From Cololabis saira (lineage: Eukaryota > Chordata > Actinopteri > Beloniformes > Belonidae), in NCBI RefSeq assembly GCF_033807715.1, contig NC_084587.1, positions 11,990,442-12,054,441 on the forward strand: 64,000 bases of DNA, in the 5' to 3' direction. The notes below the pieces were generated by a model. The model worked only from the letters and a program-made list of their open reading frames with translations. It did not search any database and was not told where the DNA came from. Positions 35,052 to 46,871 of the stretch are shown one piece after another. Every line of letters starts with the position of its first letter. Within the stretch, counting starts at the first letter, position 1. The position numbers and the translations under genes were made by a program.

Positions 35052-36280
35052 CACACCTGTCAAGTCTCCCGTTTTGGCTGGGAAACTACCGTATTTTAAC
35101 CCTCTTTCCAGCCGCCCGCCCGTATTAGCATTTTCCTGTAAATTTACTGTTTTACAATATAATAATTTTTAAAAAGCATTCCTGTGCCTCTCCAAACTGA
35201 ATTCTTACTAGCCTTAGGAGAACTGCCCCCTGCTGTAGCCTGGGTGGCAGTTCTCTCCAGGTTAGTGGCGACAACGGGAACAAACTCGGAAAAACAAATA
35301 GGAGAGATGGATAAATGTCACGAGAGAGAAGACATTTCTGCCAAAAAAGCGAAGACTTGGTGTAAATATCGCTAAAAATGGGAGCCAGGCACCCACATGA
35401 GTGAAAATGACAAATGAGAAAATGTAGATGTTTCACTTGAAGACAATCGATGTGTATATAAACTGAAAATATTTAAAATAAATACATGTGCTTTAATTAG
35501 GGCCCGAGCACTTACAGTGCGAAGGCCCTATTGTATCTGTAGAAAATGTTTTTATTTTTCTTCCGACAAAATGAGGGCCTTTTTGCCCCCCTAAACGTGC
35601 CCCAAAAGTCACCAAATTTTGCACACAAGCCAGGCCTGATGAAAATAGCGCAATAGCGCCCCCTAGAAAACTTCGTGCCTCAAGCCCCTCAATACGGTTT
35701 GACGTACATGCACGAAAATCGGTACACACCTGTATCATGGTGCAACTTAAAGAAAAGTCTCTTGGAGCCATGGCCAAAACCGAACAGGAAGTCGGCCATT
35801 TTGAATTAATTGTGTAATTTTGGTGCAATTTATGCCATTTTTTCGGCCGTTAATGCGGCCCGAACCGTAACGTGCACCCAGGTGTGTTATACATCAAAAT
35901 GTGCGTCTCGATCCTGCGATGATGGACGATAGACGCCAAAAAACGCGCCCACCCTTCATCTGATTGGTCCATGTTTGATAGTTCCTACTTTCTGCAATAA
36001 CTTTTGAATGGTTTGACATAAAGACTCGTGGGTGGAGTCATCGGACATGGTTTTGAGTACTTGATCTTCATTGGCATGAATTCGCCCCGCCCCTTCTTCT
36101 GATTGGTCGGTATGTGATAGTTCCTATTTTCTGCCATAACTTTTGAATGGTTTGATATAGAGAGTCGTGGCTGGTAAATCTGTTTTTAAATGTAACCTCG
36201 GTTGGGCTGGTGGGACAGCGGGTGGCAAAAAATGTATTATGATTTAAACTTATTTTAAAATCCAAAACTTGACAGGTATG
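35052..36280. mobile_element. CATACCTGTCAAGT-family transposon, copy 3, with nested repeat and deletion
   Basis: Ends CACACCTGTCAAGTCTCCC and CAAAACTTGACAGGTATG match copies 1 and 2 in the inverted orientation. The interior follows copy 2 as far as CTTTAATT (35496), then the repeat 35497-36180 intervenes, and homology resumes near 36178 past a deletion. Confidence 0.75.
35497..36180. repeat. AGGGCCCGAGCAC repeat, nested copy (truncated)
   Basis: It starts AGGGCCCGAGCACTTACAGT, GCGAAGGCCCTATTGTATC. Internal segments (TTCAAAATGGCCGACTTCCT read on the minus strand, AGTTCCTAYTTTCTGCMATA) match 51531-52549 in reverse. A segment with ACTTTTGAATGGTTTGACAT is repeated about 125 bp apart, showing an internal tandem structure. 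Its far end is missing. Confidence 0.75.
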
Positions 36281-36655
36281 GCGTTGTGACGGATGGATGA
36301 CCTTGATCGCAGGCGTTAAGAGATCTCCGTTGACAGCAGGTTCTTATGAACAACAAGCCTCAGATGTTTGTGTTTCACTTCAGCTCCAGACTGATTTCAT
36401 TAATTAAACTCCAGGTGTTGCAAACGACTGACTCCAATTAGATCTTGTTTATGTAATTAGTCCGTGGGTTCTCTTAATTTCTCCGCCAGCACTGTGAATA
36501 ACTAAAAGGTGTTCAATGAAAACAGGAGGAATTGTTATTGTTTGTTTGTCTGTCAGTTAATGTGACTCTTAAGTTTTTTACAGATCAATTTTAGGTTGAA
36601 CTTGTTTCTCAGTGAAGAAACAATCTGGACTGAATCAGCAGCTATTGAGTGTGTG
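36281..36655. other. Low-repeat intron stretch, candidate conserved noncoding element
   Basis: GATTTCATTAATTAAACTCC, CTCCAATTAGATCTTG, TATGTAATTAGTCC and CTCTTAATTTCTCC put four TAAT-type homeodomain-like sites within about 120 bp (36394-36480). This is suggestive of an enhancer but unproven. Confidence 0.3.
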
Positions 36656-36659
36656 GGTC

Positions 36660-37298
36660 CCATCCATCCATCCATCCATCCATCCATCCATCCATCCATC
36701 CATCCATCCATCCGTGCATCCATCCATCCATCCATCCATCCATCCGTGCATCCATCCATCCATCCATCCATGAATCCATCATCCATCCATCATCCATCCA
36801 TCATCCATCCATCCATCCATCCATCCATCCATCCATCCATCCATCCATCCATCCATCCATCCATCCATCCATCCATCCATGAATCCATCCATCCATCCAT
36901 CCATCCATCCATAAATCCATCCATCCATCCGTGCATCCATCCATGAATCCATCCATCCATCCATCCATCCATCCATAAATCCATCCATCCATCCGTGCAT
37001 CCATCCATCAATGCATCCATCCATCCATCCATCCATCCATCCATCCATCCATCCATCCATCCATCCATGAATCCATCCATCCATCCATCCATCCATCCAT
37101 CCATAAATCCATCCATCCATCCGTGCATCCATCCGTGCATCCATCCATCAATGCATCCATCCATCCATCCATCCATCCATCCATCCGTGCATCCATCCAT
37201 CCATCCATCCATCCGTGCATCCATCCGTGCATCCATCCATCAATGCATCCATCCATCCATCCATCCATCCATCCATCCATCCATCCATCCATCCATCC
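36660..37298. repeat. (ATCC)n array with higher-order variants
   Basis: About 640 bp of CATC tetranucleotides with phased variants: GTGCATCC, ATGAATCC, ATAAATCC and CAATGCATCC. The ATAAATCC and GTGCATCC variants recur together at spacings of 60 bp (36911/36971, 36931/36991) and 132 bp (37103, 37123). Frames encode Ile-His-Pro-Ser or Met-Asp-Gly-Trp repeats and are artefacts. Confidence 0.95.
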
Positions 37299-38029
37299 GT
37301 GTGTGTTTTCTGCGTGTGTTTGTGGCAGCAGTGAGAGCAGGAACTAATATCTCTCTAATATCTGAATAACAGCTGGAGTCTCTGCTGTAGCAGCCGCTGA
37401 CACGTCCACCGCTGTGCTCTTTGTCCACGGTGAGAACAACACTCATGAGCGGCGCCATCAATGGCAGTTGTTCACTCACCCTCCGTTTGGTTTTTTTGGT
37501 TTTCCTTTTCCATTCAGCCACAGCTTTTATATCACTCTACTCGGTGCTCCTGATGTCATTTACATCAACGAAAATGAGCACACTCTTGAAGCTTTGTTCG
37601 GCTTAGTTCCTCTCAGGTGGAAAACAGACACTTCCTTGCCCCACGGTTCCACAAGACTGTCCTCAATTCACGTCTCCAAACTGTTGCTGAGACAGCTAAA
37701 CCGTACTCTGTGTCTCTTATAAAACTTAAAGTGCTAAACAGCAGTGGTTCTTCAACCTGGGGTGGCGGTGGGGTTAGTTTCCATATTTAGATCAGGGGAT
37801 TTGAAACGCAGCTACTCAGACAACCTGAAATACACCGTCAGCATCTGCAAAGGCTTAAGAAAGAAGTTGCAGCTCTCTAGGAGATCTTTTTTAGTCATTT
37901 GTAAAAGTTAGTAGCTCCCTTTTTAATCCTGTGTTGTTGGTCTTTTGTCCTCTTGTGTATAATATGTTTAAAATCATTGAATCATACTGGGTCTTAATAT
38001 TAATACCCACCATGCCATTATTTAACAAA
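37299..38029. other. Intron sequence, nothing recognised
   Basis: No repeat ends or coding features. The CACGGTGAGAACAAC run at 37426 resembles a donor site but no exon-like frame precedes it. Confidence 0.4.
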
Positions 38030-39190
38030 ACTAAAACTAAAAAGACTAAAACTCTGATTGAATATCTTGTAAATCTACCTTTTTAGCAGCAACAATTTGA
38101 AGTAGCTTTTTACTACGTGACTTTCTGAGTCTCTAAGACGGTCGTGGAACATTTTTGGTCCATTTTTTCCAAAGTCCTGCTACAGCGGTTCAAAAACACC
38201 ACCGTTTGGATTTGGACCGGGTCGTTCCCAGATCATGATTCTTTTATCTGGATTTTCTTACGTCCTTCAGATCATTTTCCTGTTGCGTGACTCAGTTTTG
38301 ACCAGGTTTTAGAAGTTGTGCAGGTCTTGCAAGTAGCAACAAAACAATCCCAAATCATCACCCCTCCACCGCCGTGCTTGACAAAGGGTAAGAGATGTTC
38401 CTGCTGAAATGCTGCATTTAGCTTTCACCAAACCATTAAGGCCAAGCGACTCCACTTATCTGTCAAGAGGACTTTTTTCTTGAAATCTCGTCTGTTCAGG
38501 TAGAGTTTGGTTTTAAAAATTAAAAAGTTCTTTTTAGACATAAGAGGCCCAATCCTGACAACCCTTCAGTGTTTAACGTGCTCACCCAGTATAGTTACAT
38601 GCACATCTAAATCAAGCTATTGGCAACAATCCAGCCAAGGATTAAACTGCAACTTCAGAGAAATCCAAGTAAACATGTGCAAAGAGAAGACAATCGATTA
38701 TTGAGTGAGGTGTGTTCGACTCCGCGATGCTAGGTGGCAACACACGCACTTTTGCGTTGGCGTTCTTCTCCGGTTCCTTCTTTGTTTTTCGTCTTCTTCT
38801 CCGTGTTGATATTCTGGCTTTTGCAGTGTCGGGGGTCCCGGGGCAGTCAGTAGCTCGGCTAAGCGTGGGTTGGTGTACATGCCGGAATAACTTGGATTAG
38901 GACGTATTATCTGGCACTAAAAGCTCCATCTCAAGAGCTTCAGTACCGTTCGACTACAGGCCGGCTAAGGTGTAAACATGGCTTTTAAAAATCCGATATC
39001 GATCGGATTAAGGCAACAATTTGACTTTCTGTTAGTGAATGTAAAAATACTGTGGGGATTTTTATGTATTTATTCTTTTTTTTGGTGCTTCTTCTATTGC
39101 ACAGCTTGGCATTACAATCAATTTGCTGGGATGTCCACTCCTGAGAAGTCTGGCAACTCCTTTGACTTCTTTCCACTCGTGAATAATCTT
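38030..39190 (-). pseudogene. Ancient Tc1-family transposase relic
   Basis: Reading the minus strand, HEWKEVKGVARLLRSGHPSK (about 39175-39115) is the end of the Tc1 DNA-binding region and linker. LLTDKWSRL (about 38470-38440) matches the first catalytic motif with the Asp-Glu pair altered, and FVKHGGGGVMIWDCF (about 38390-38345) is the next Tc1 block. A C-terminal-like AAK motif lies near 38085. Stops and frameshifts separate the pieces, and about 300 bp of unrelated DNA lie at 38690-38990. It is older and more decayed than the Tc1 copy at 7120-8254. Confidence 0.65.
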
Positions 39191-39199
39191 TCTCACTGT

Positions 39200-41973
39200 T
39201 GAACATTGAACATCACATTGTTTTGAAAATGCATTTAAAACCTTTCCAACAGTATGAGGTTATATTGCTTATGTCTTTCCCTCTTGTCGTTTTGCTAAAA
39301 GGCTCACCTTGTTATCTGTCTGATACTGAGACCCACAACGATTTCATGGTTTTTATTAGTTCACACCAAGACGACATCGGACCAACTTTGACTCCCAACT
39401 TTTTTCTTTTTTTTTTTTTCTTTTTTTCAAACACACATGATAGTCTAGGCAGAATTTCTGAAAATGTGCTTATTTAAAGCATATATATTTATAATATACA
39501 ACATTTCTAGGGGTAGATGACGTCATGCAGGTCAGAGGTCTTGTTTACAAACTGATTTCCTTGTTACAAACACAGCCCCGGATGTAGATAACAGGTCCTG
39601 GAAGATGCCCAGAAGCAGATGTAGTGATTCATAAAAGAAATGAACAAGTTTCGCGGCAATAATGTGTTATTTAGACGCTGCATCGTCTGTGTCCCGCTGT
39701 GCCCCCATCCGCTACCGTTATATGGAGAAGCGGCTCGCACAAAACTCCTAATATCTTCCGAAGGACTCCAAATGACACCAAACTTTTCTGGGTGAGTATA
39801 CGACCATAAAAAATGCCAGAAATAAGGTCCATGTTGTAAAAAACAAAACTTTCCCTTTAAGGTGTGCCGAATCCAAATCTGCTGTATATGAAGCTGAAAA
39901 ATGTCCCAAAATGCCTCAAATTTGAGAAATCCAACATGGCCACCACCGCCAGGCTGAAATCTATTTTTCAGTATATCTTTTTGACTAAACAAGGTACAAA
40001 CATGAATTAAATGTACTAAGTTTTCCTACATGGGCAATTCAATGCCATATTCAGATTTGAGATGTAATGTGAAGAAACTGCTTAGATATTGCAAAATTTG
40101 TTGTTTTTAACTATGAATAATTACTCAGTTATTACTATTATTATTATTAGGCTACTTTTACTTACTTTGTATTTTGTTTTGAGGTCAAATGTACAAACAA
40201 ATGTACAAAAAGTTACAAACTTGAATTAAATGTTCACAGGTTTTCACACATGGGGAATTTAACATCCTGTCCTGATTTAGATCAAGTGTCAATAATCAGC
40301 TTGAAAATCACACAAGTATAGAGAAAAAGGTGGTCATTACTGATAAAGAAGTTGTATGAAGAGTATGACGTTTGCTAGCGTTGTAGTTGTCAGGTGGGGT
40401 TAGCTTGTTGCGTGTGTGTATTGTACCTCTGACTGCGACTGATAAAGCCGCGGTGACTTTGCCACCGTTAGACCCTGCAGAGCGTTATCACACTCAGCCC
40501 TGTTTATTCAGCACGCTGGCGGAGGTGCCAAGCCCCAAAACGTTCAGCGTCATGAGCCGACTGTCGTCCTCTTGTCTCTCTCTCTCTCCCTCTCTCTGTC
40601 TCTCTATTCGTTCTCCTTCTTTTATACCACTTTTTTCCTCCTCTCGTCTCCTCCCTCTAATCTTCCCTTCGCTCTCTCTTTTTTCTTCTTCTGTTCTGCA
40701 TCAAAGTAAGCCAGCGCTCTCTGGGAAGCACAGACTCAAAGCTTACATTCTCACCCTTCAAAGCCACTGCTCCCTCATAAGTGAGGGAAATTCAACATGT
40801 TTTGCATTTTTGACGTGCTGAGGAAAAAAACGCAAGTGTGATTGGTAAATAATATAAATATAGTTTATGATTCGCACGCAGAATTTCCAGCCAGCTCTGA
40901 GCTCAACTGCTCGTCTCTTTTATCTTCATGAACGAGTTAACGCCGGTCGGGGATTATTGTACAAGGCAAAACAAAACAATACAAATAACCTTAACTTGTT
41001 AACTCTTTACTTATTTAAAAAAAAAAGAACATCCCTCCTTAAGGGCACGAAATATACATAAAAAACCCTTTTTTTATTTTATGAAGCACTTTGAGTAGAC
41101 AAAAGTTCTGTAAAAATGAATAAAAATAAAGAATAAAAATAACATGAGATGCACAACTTGCAAAAAACAAGTCAAGAGGTCAAACTTTAGTGAAATTAAA
41201 GCAATAAAACCCGAATGACAACAATGGAAAGCGAAAAGAAAAGGAACCAACTAAAAATCCTCGCGTGGTGCCGAAGTCCAAATATCAGAGTTTGACAAAC
41301 AAAGTGAAGTTGGCGCAACAAAGACACGATGCCCTCTGAGCTGGTGCTTGGTATTCAGGACACTGACGGTCGGCCGCTGTGATCAGGGTGAGACTGTTGA
41401 GAGGTTTAAAGTCATTTAAAAACACATCCCAGACTTTCTAGCACGTAATTGCAGCCCACACGGTATTATTACATAAATGTTGGTATTTACTGTGTATAAA
41501 AATTATACCAAACAACAATTTCAATAATTACTCAGTGATTAAAATTGTAATATCAATTAATCGCTCAATTAAGTTTTTCCAGGATGTGACACTTTTCTTC
41601 TGTAACTCGATAAGCTTGGAGATTTAATCACAAGAACACATTTTAATTCAAATTCAATACAAATTTCATACACAAAGCCACATATGTGCTGTTACATTTG
41701 AATATATATTTTTATTTATTTTTTGCTTAAAAACTCAAAAGGAACAATGATGTCTCAGTTTTGCAGAAAAAATCAATTGCATGATCTGACTACAAAGCTC
41801 AGATTTAATCTTAGATACGAAGAGTGAATTTTCTTTTTCTGATCCTGGAAATATTATGTCTGAATGATTTGTGTCGTACTTGAGTCGCGATACCATGTGT
41901 TACAGTTATATGATGAAAGGATTTTAATTTAATCAGACCAGTGTTTTGTTTTTCCAGCTGATGTCTGCAATTA
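39200..41973. other. Intron sequence, mostly unrecognised
   Basis: 39520-40000 has the look of an interspersed repeat (ACCAAACTTTTCTGGGTGAG, ATATCTTCCGAAGGACTCC) but there is no second copy in the window to prove it. 40380-40720 has a CT-rich run. No gene seen. Confidence 0.35.
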
Positions 41974-42045
41974 AATTAAATCAATCTTTATTTATATACC
42001 ACTTTTCATACAATAGTAACGCAATGTGCTTTACATAATAAAATC
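41974..42045. repeat. Short LINE/SINE 3' tail
   Basis: AATCTTTATTTATATACCAC and AATGTGCTTTACATAAT form a brief version of the retroposon tail type seen at 29846 and 34594. Confidence 0.5.
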
Positions 42046-43380
42046 AACATTTAACATATATAAACTCACACAGTCATGGTTAACGACACACATCTGGGCA
42101 TTTTCACACACATCCTCACATTGTTGTACTCTTCTCATAAGACTGGCAGCGCTCAGTGATTCAGTGGTTGTCACTTTTTGTGTCAATTCTCAGCAGTTTC
42201 TGGTTACGCGACATTTACTGCATGTTTCTGGCCTTGTTTTGTTGTTTTCTCAGGCTAACCTCAAGCAGAACAGCTCCAGTCCTCTGTGGTTTGGTAATTC
42301 ATGGCAAAGTGAGAGAAAAATATAATTTAGTTGATTTTTTTCCAAACTTAATTCAGGAATCGGGGCTGCTTATCACATCGAGATTTTTCAAATTAAATCC
42401 TAAAAAATGATTAGAAATTATATTTCTCCAACTTTTCTGTCAGTAAATAAAAACAAAAACATTTCTTTATATATTTATTTATTAAAGTGACTAACAGCCC
42501 AAGAATGGAGACTTTACCCTTCACTTTGTTTGGGAACATAAGTAATGCATTCGGAGACGGCTTAAAGGTCTCTGTTGTATTAGAAGCACAAAGCTAGCTT
42601 CACTTTTAAATTGCTATCTTGTCAGCGGTGCAGAGAAGCAGTTACATTGACCCCGAGGCTCGCAGGATATAGGAACCCAGTGGACAGGCTTTGTTTTTGA
42701 AGACACTGTCCAGCAATAGTTGGTATAAAGTTGTTAGTGCGTCTCAAACACTTTTCATCTAAAATGTTTTACCAACCTGGGCAATAATGATCCCCACGAA
42801 GAAAGATATCGGTAACAGATACTTGTGAACAGCTGCAGACAAGGGACAAATAAATACAACACATATGAACATATGAATATATATATTAAAGGTTTGTACC
42901 ATCATTTGGTAAAACCTTTATCCATGATATGCATTTTAATCTTGCAGCAGATGTTAGTTTTCTTAAGGTGCATGAATGTGTGATTGTGAGTTTGTCCTTC
43001 ACCAGTCCTTTTTTGACAGCCTTATCTAACATATCTTATTAAAATTGATCTCAGAAGTCACTGATGTGAAACAGGAATAGTGTGAACGCTCAAAACTGGC
43101 CCAGATCTGATGTTTTTATAATCAGATTTAATCCACTTCCATGTGGTTTTTATGTGGCCAAAGTGTGGCGGATTTGATGCGACTTATGACTTATGTCAAT
43201 CTACAACGACATTTGTCACAAATATGCGCCGGCGAGTAGGCACAGACAATACAATTTAAAAAATTGACTAGGCTTACAAAGAGAAGAACAGTGATGGAGC
43301 GAGTCAGTGGAGGGAGAGTGAGGTGTTAGATCTCATTAGTACATGGGGAGATACTTCAATTCAGGCAAAACTACAAGGAT
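42046..43380. other. Intron sequence, nothing recognised
   Basis: Plain A/T-rich DNA without repeat ends, RNA genes or coding features. Confidence 0.4.
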
Positions 43381-43391
43381 TGTACTGTAAC

Positions 43392-44049
43392 CAGAGCCGT
43401 CTGGGAGATTTGCGAGGCCCTGTGCGAAATGGCCGGGGGGGGCCCTCGCGCGTGAGCGCAGCGCGAAATTTTTGGGATTTTCGGGTCGGATCGGGTGTCT
43501 ATATGCGCAATTTTAACTCTCCAATTAGCAAAATACTGGATACCTTCCCCTGACTCATCATCATCTCTTGCCTTGACGCGGGGCCCCGCGGATGCTTGTG
43601 ACCCGGTCGGATCGGTGATTTTTGTAACAAATTTATCAAACGAGCCTTTCAGAGAGGCATTAAACTCTTCCATTTTCTTTAGTTTTTTTCTTTTTTCATC
43701 CCCCGATGGAAATTTCCTGAATCTGGCTCATTCTCTCGACATTGTGTGACAGTTTGTTCCACACTCCACCCGTCTGGATCAGAGCAGCTTGTGTCTGCGC
43801 TTGGTCTGATCAGTTGTATTGAACAACAGACACGCGCATCATTGCACATACATTTATTGATATGCACAGACTAGTACACATTTAGGTCTGTAATGGAACG
43901 TGACTGTTGATATTTATAAGGGAAAAAACTAAAAAAAAAAACTAAAAAAAAAATAATTTTCTTTTTGAAAAAAAAAAAAAAAAAAAAACGGCCCATAGCG
44001 CGAGGCCCCGTGCGGTCGCACGGTTCGCACACCTCTTGCGGCGGCCCTG
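43392..44049. mobile_element. Non-autonomous hAT element, CAGAGCCG / CGGCCCTG termini
   Basis: Short inverted ends CAGAGCCG and CGGCCCTG, flanked by ACTGTAAC (43384-43391) and ACTTTAAC (44050-44057), an 8-bp duplication with one mismatch. GC-rich subterminal regions (GCGAGGCCC on the left, GCGAGGCCCC inverted on the right) flank A-rich DNA. A 100-residue minus frame ending near 43371 has no domain I recognise. Confidence 0.75.
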
Positions 44050-44059
44050 ACTTTAACCT

Positions 44060-44577
44060 CTCTGTTTTGAAAAAATAGCAAATAAAATGGGAGAATGAGG
44101 ACACAGGAGAACGTGGCTGCCGTGCCAAAGAAAGGTGAAGACCCTCAAAGCTAAATTTAAATAAGCAAATTAATGTCACGGCTGTCATTTATTAAAATTC
44201 TTTTTTTTTTTTATAAAAGAAAAAATGCTTACCTCCTCCATAATCTCCCCAACTTTAGTGCAATGGTGTGCTGCGTCTGACGTCTTTGTAATTGTTCTGT
44301 TGAGTATGCAGGTCAGTTCACACTGGAGTCTGATACAGGCCACAGAACACAACACAACACAACCAGCACTAGAATAACGGCCACCGACCAACATAAGCAC
44401 AAAAAAAACCCAAAAACATCAGAACAATAAATCAATAACATAAAAAAAGAGCAATAATAATCACTGAATAATAAATGTACCATCGTAAACAAAGAAGATG
44501 AGAATTAATAAATATAATAGCAAATGGGTTAACATTTACAAGTTTTTCTATTTTATTTTTATTATTTTAACCGTTAT
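44060..44577. other. Intron sequence, nothing recognised
   Basis: A/T-rich, no repeat ends or coding features. Confidence 0.4.
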
Positions 44578-44581
44578 TTAA

Positions 44582-45219
44582 CCCTTGTGCTGTCTTTGGG
44601 TCAAAATGACCCAATTGTTCTATCCTTCTTTCCTCCTGCTCTCTCCTTCCTTCTTCCTTTCCTCTTTTCCTCCTTTTTTACCCTCCTTTACTCCTTTTTC
44701 TTCCTACCTCCCTTCTGTCATTCGTTCCTTTATTACCTTCTTTGCTTTTCCTTCCTTCTTTCCTTATTTTCTCCATTCCTTCCTTCTTCCCTCCCTTCTT
44801 TCTTTCCTTTTCTCCATTCCTTCCCTTCCTCCCTTCTTTCCTTTTCTCCCTTCCTTCCATCTTTTCTCCCTTCCTTACTCCCTTTCGTACTTCCTTCCTT
44901 CTTTTCTTCTTTCTTCCTTAATTCCTTCTTTCCTTCCTTCCATCTTTTCTCCCTTCCTCCGTTCCATCTTTTCTCCCTTCCTTACTCCCTTTCCTACTTC
45001 CTTCCTTCTTTCCTTCTTCCATCTTTTCTCCCTTCCTTACTCCCTTTCGTACTTCCTTCCTTCTTTTCTTCTTTCTTCCTTAATTCCTTCTTTCCTCCGT
45101 TCCATCTTTTCTCCCTTCCTTACTCCCTTTCCTACTTCCTTCCTTCTTTTCTCCTTTCTTCCTTACTTCCTTCTTTCCTTCATTCCTTCATTCCTTCTTT
45201 TCTCCCTTCAGCACAAGGG
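44582..45219. mobile_element. TTAA-flanked (piggyBac-like) element filled with TTCC arrays, copy 2
   Basis: TTAA at 44578-44581 and 45220-45223; ends CCCTTGTGCTG and CAGCACAAGGG are perfect inverted repeats. After CTTTGGGTCAAAATGACCCA the interior is wholly TTCC-type DNA with the motif CTTTTCTCCCTTCCTTACTC at about 44861, 44968, 45023 and 45106. The family is that of 26604-27947. Confidence 0.9.
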
Positions 45220-45223
45220 TTAA

Positions 45224-45878
45224 CCAGGTAACCAGTTGAGAACATTTTCTCATTTACAATGAAAACCTGGGCAAGACGCAGCACAAAGAGTCAAACACAT
45301 ACAATCACAGTGAAACAAACAATCAACATGATTTATAAAAAACACACAACACATCCTCTAGAAAGATGAAAGTATGGAGTTCCTTGATTTCTAGCTCATG
45401 AATATAGTTTTATTGGCGATCGTTAGGGCTATGAAGAAAGGTTTATTCCCAGTTGTATCCAGATTGAATTCTAATAGATCTCCTAATAAGCGAAGCGAGG
45501 GGTTGATGGGACTAGCGAGATAAAGTCACGTCGAGCTCTGACTCACCGACGCTGCTCGATCCCACTCGAGCTCGGTGGAAATCCTCCGGCTCACCGCTCT
45601 CCCAGCCCGGTCGGGCAGCAGGTTCTCCGGTGATGACGTGGAGCATCATTAGAAAACTGGAGGGAAAAACTGGCCCAGATAACACCACAGTCCTCCATCT
45701 GCTCCTTAGGATGGAAGAACGTGCAGATATCCCCAAGACAGCCGATGCACAGTTATTATTTAACAGAGCCGATAAAGCTAAATATAACACGAGAAAACTA
45801 ATCAATATGCGTGAGAGCGGCGAGGAAAGGCGGCGGCAAAGCCGAACACGGGCGCCATAAGTCGTCGTATAGACACCT
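45224..45878. other. Intron sequence with an unexplained GC-rich patch
   Basis: 45480-45860 is richer in CpG than the surroundings and holds a + frame (45630-45860, KLEGKTGPDNTTVLHLLLRM...) with no domain I can name. It may be a LINE 5' region; no decision is possible from sequence alone. Confidence 0.3.
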
Positions 45879-45880
45879 TA

Positions 45881-46869
45881 CAGGACTGTCTCGGAAAATT
45901 AGAATATTGTGATAAAGTCCTTTATTTTCTGTAATGCAAAAATGTCATACATTCTGGATTCATTACAAATCAACTGAAATATTGCAAGCCTTTTATTATT
46001 TTAATATTGCTGATCATGGTTTACAGTTTAAGAAAACTCAAATATCCTATCTCAAAAAATTTGAATATTCTAGGAATCTTAAGCTGTAAGCTACGACGGA
46101 GTATTAGGGCCAAACAAAAAAAGGAAATTACGAGAATAAAGTCGTAAAATTATGAGAATAAAGTCATAATATTACGAGAATAAAGTCGTAATATTACGAG
46201 AATAAAGTTGTAATATATTATAAATATATAAATATAACTTCACAAGATGCTCAATATTCTTCATTTTAACACAGGGAGAAGATGCTCTTCCTGTTAGAGT
46301 TCTCATAAATTACCACTTTATTTTCATAATATTATGACTTTATTCTCATAAATTACCACTTTATTCATTACGACTTTATTCTCGTAATGTCACAACTTTA
46401 TTTTCGGAATTTTACGACTTTATTCTCGGAATTTTACGACTTTATTCTCGTAATATTACGACTTTATTCTCATAATATTACGACTTTATTCTCATAATAT
46501 TACGACTTTATTCTATTACGACTTTATTCTCGCAACATTACGACTTTATTCTCGTAATATTACGACTTTATTCTATTACGACTTTATTCTCACAACATTA
46601 CGACTTTATTCTCGTAATTTTACGACTTTATTCTCATTATATTATGACTTTATTCTCGTAATTTCCAAATTTTTTTTGTCTTAGTTTGGCCCTAATACTC
46701 CGTCGTAGTAAGCCATAATCAGCAATATTAAAATAATAAAAGGCTTGCAATATTTCAGTTGATTTGTAATGAATCCAGAATGTATGACATCTTTGTTTTT
46801 TTAATTGCATTACAGAAAATAAAGGACTTTATCACAATATTCAAATTTTCTGAGACACTCTGAGACCTG
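45881..46869. mobile_element. CAGGACTGTCTC-family TA-flanked MITE, copy with nested foldback element
   Basis: TA flanks at 45879-45880 and 46870-46871. The arms match 19745-20115 (GCAAGCCTTTTATTATTTTA on both). The middle is split by the element 46091-46708. The right end has a small duplication (GAGACACTCTGAGACCTG). Confidence 0.88.
46091..46708. mobile_element. Foldback element with TTACGACTTTATTCTCGTAA arrays
   Basis: The ends are inverted: CTACGACGGAGTATTAGGGC and the reverse complement at the right, a match of at least 25 bp. Flanks read TAAG on both sides (46087-46090 and 46709-46712); if the element starts at TACGACGG the duplication is GTAAGC, 6 bp. The left arm carries about four units in one orientation (TTACGAGAATAAAGTCGTAA) and the right arm about fourteen inverted units, around a unique centre at about 46240-46305. 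Non-coding. Confidence 0.88.
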
Positions 46870-46871
46870 TA

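Noticed and set aside
36553..37369. Ile-His-Pro-Ser and Met-Asp-Gly-Trp repeat frames
   Set aside because: Translations of the (ATCC)n array; stops are absent only because the unit has none.
44585..45231. Overlapping 212- and 214-codon Ser/Phe/Leu/Pro frames
   Set aside because: Translations of TTCC arrays in the element 44582-45219.
45630..45860. 76-codon + frame in a CpG-richer patch
   Set aside because: Looks coding-like but I cannot tie it to any family; possibly a LINE fragment, not supported enough to call.
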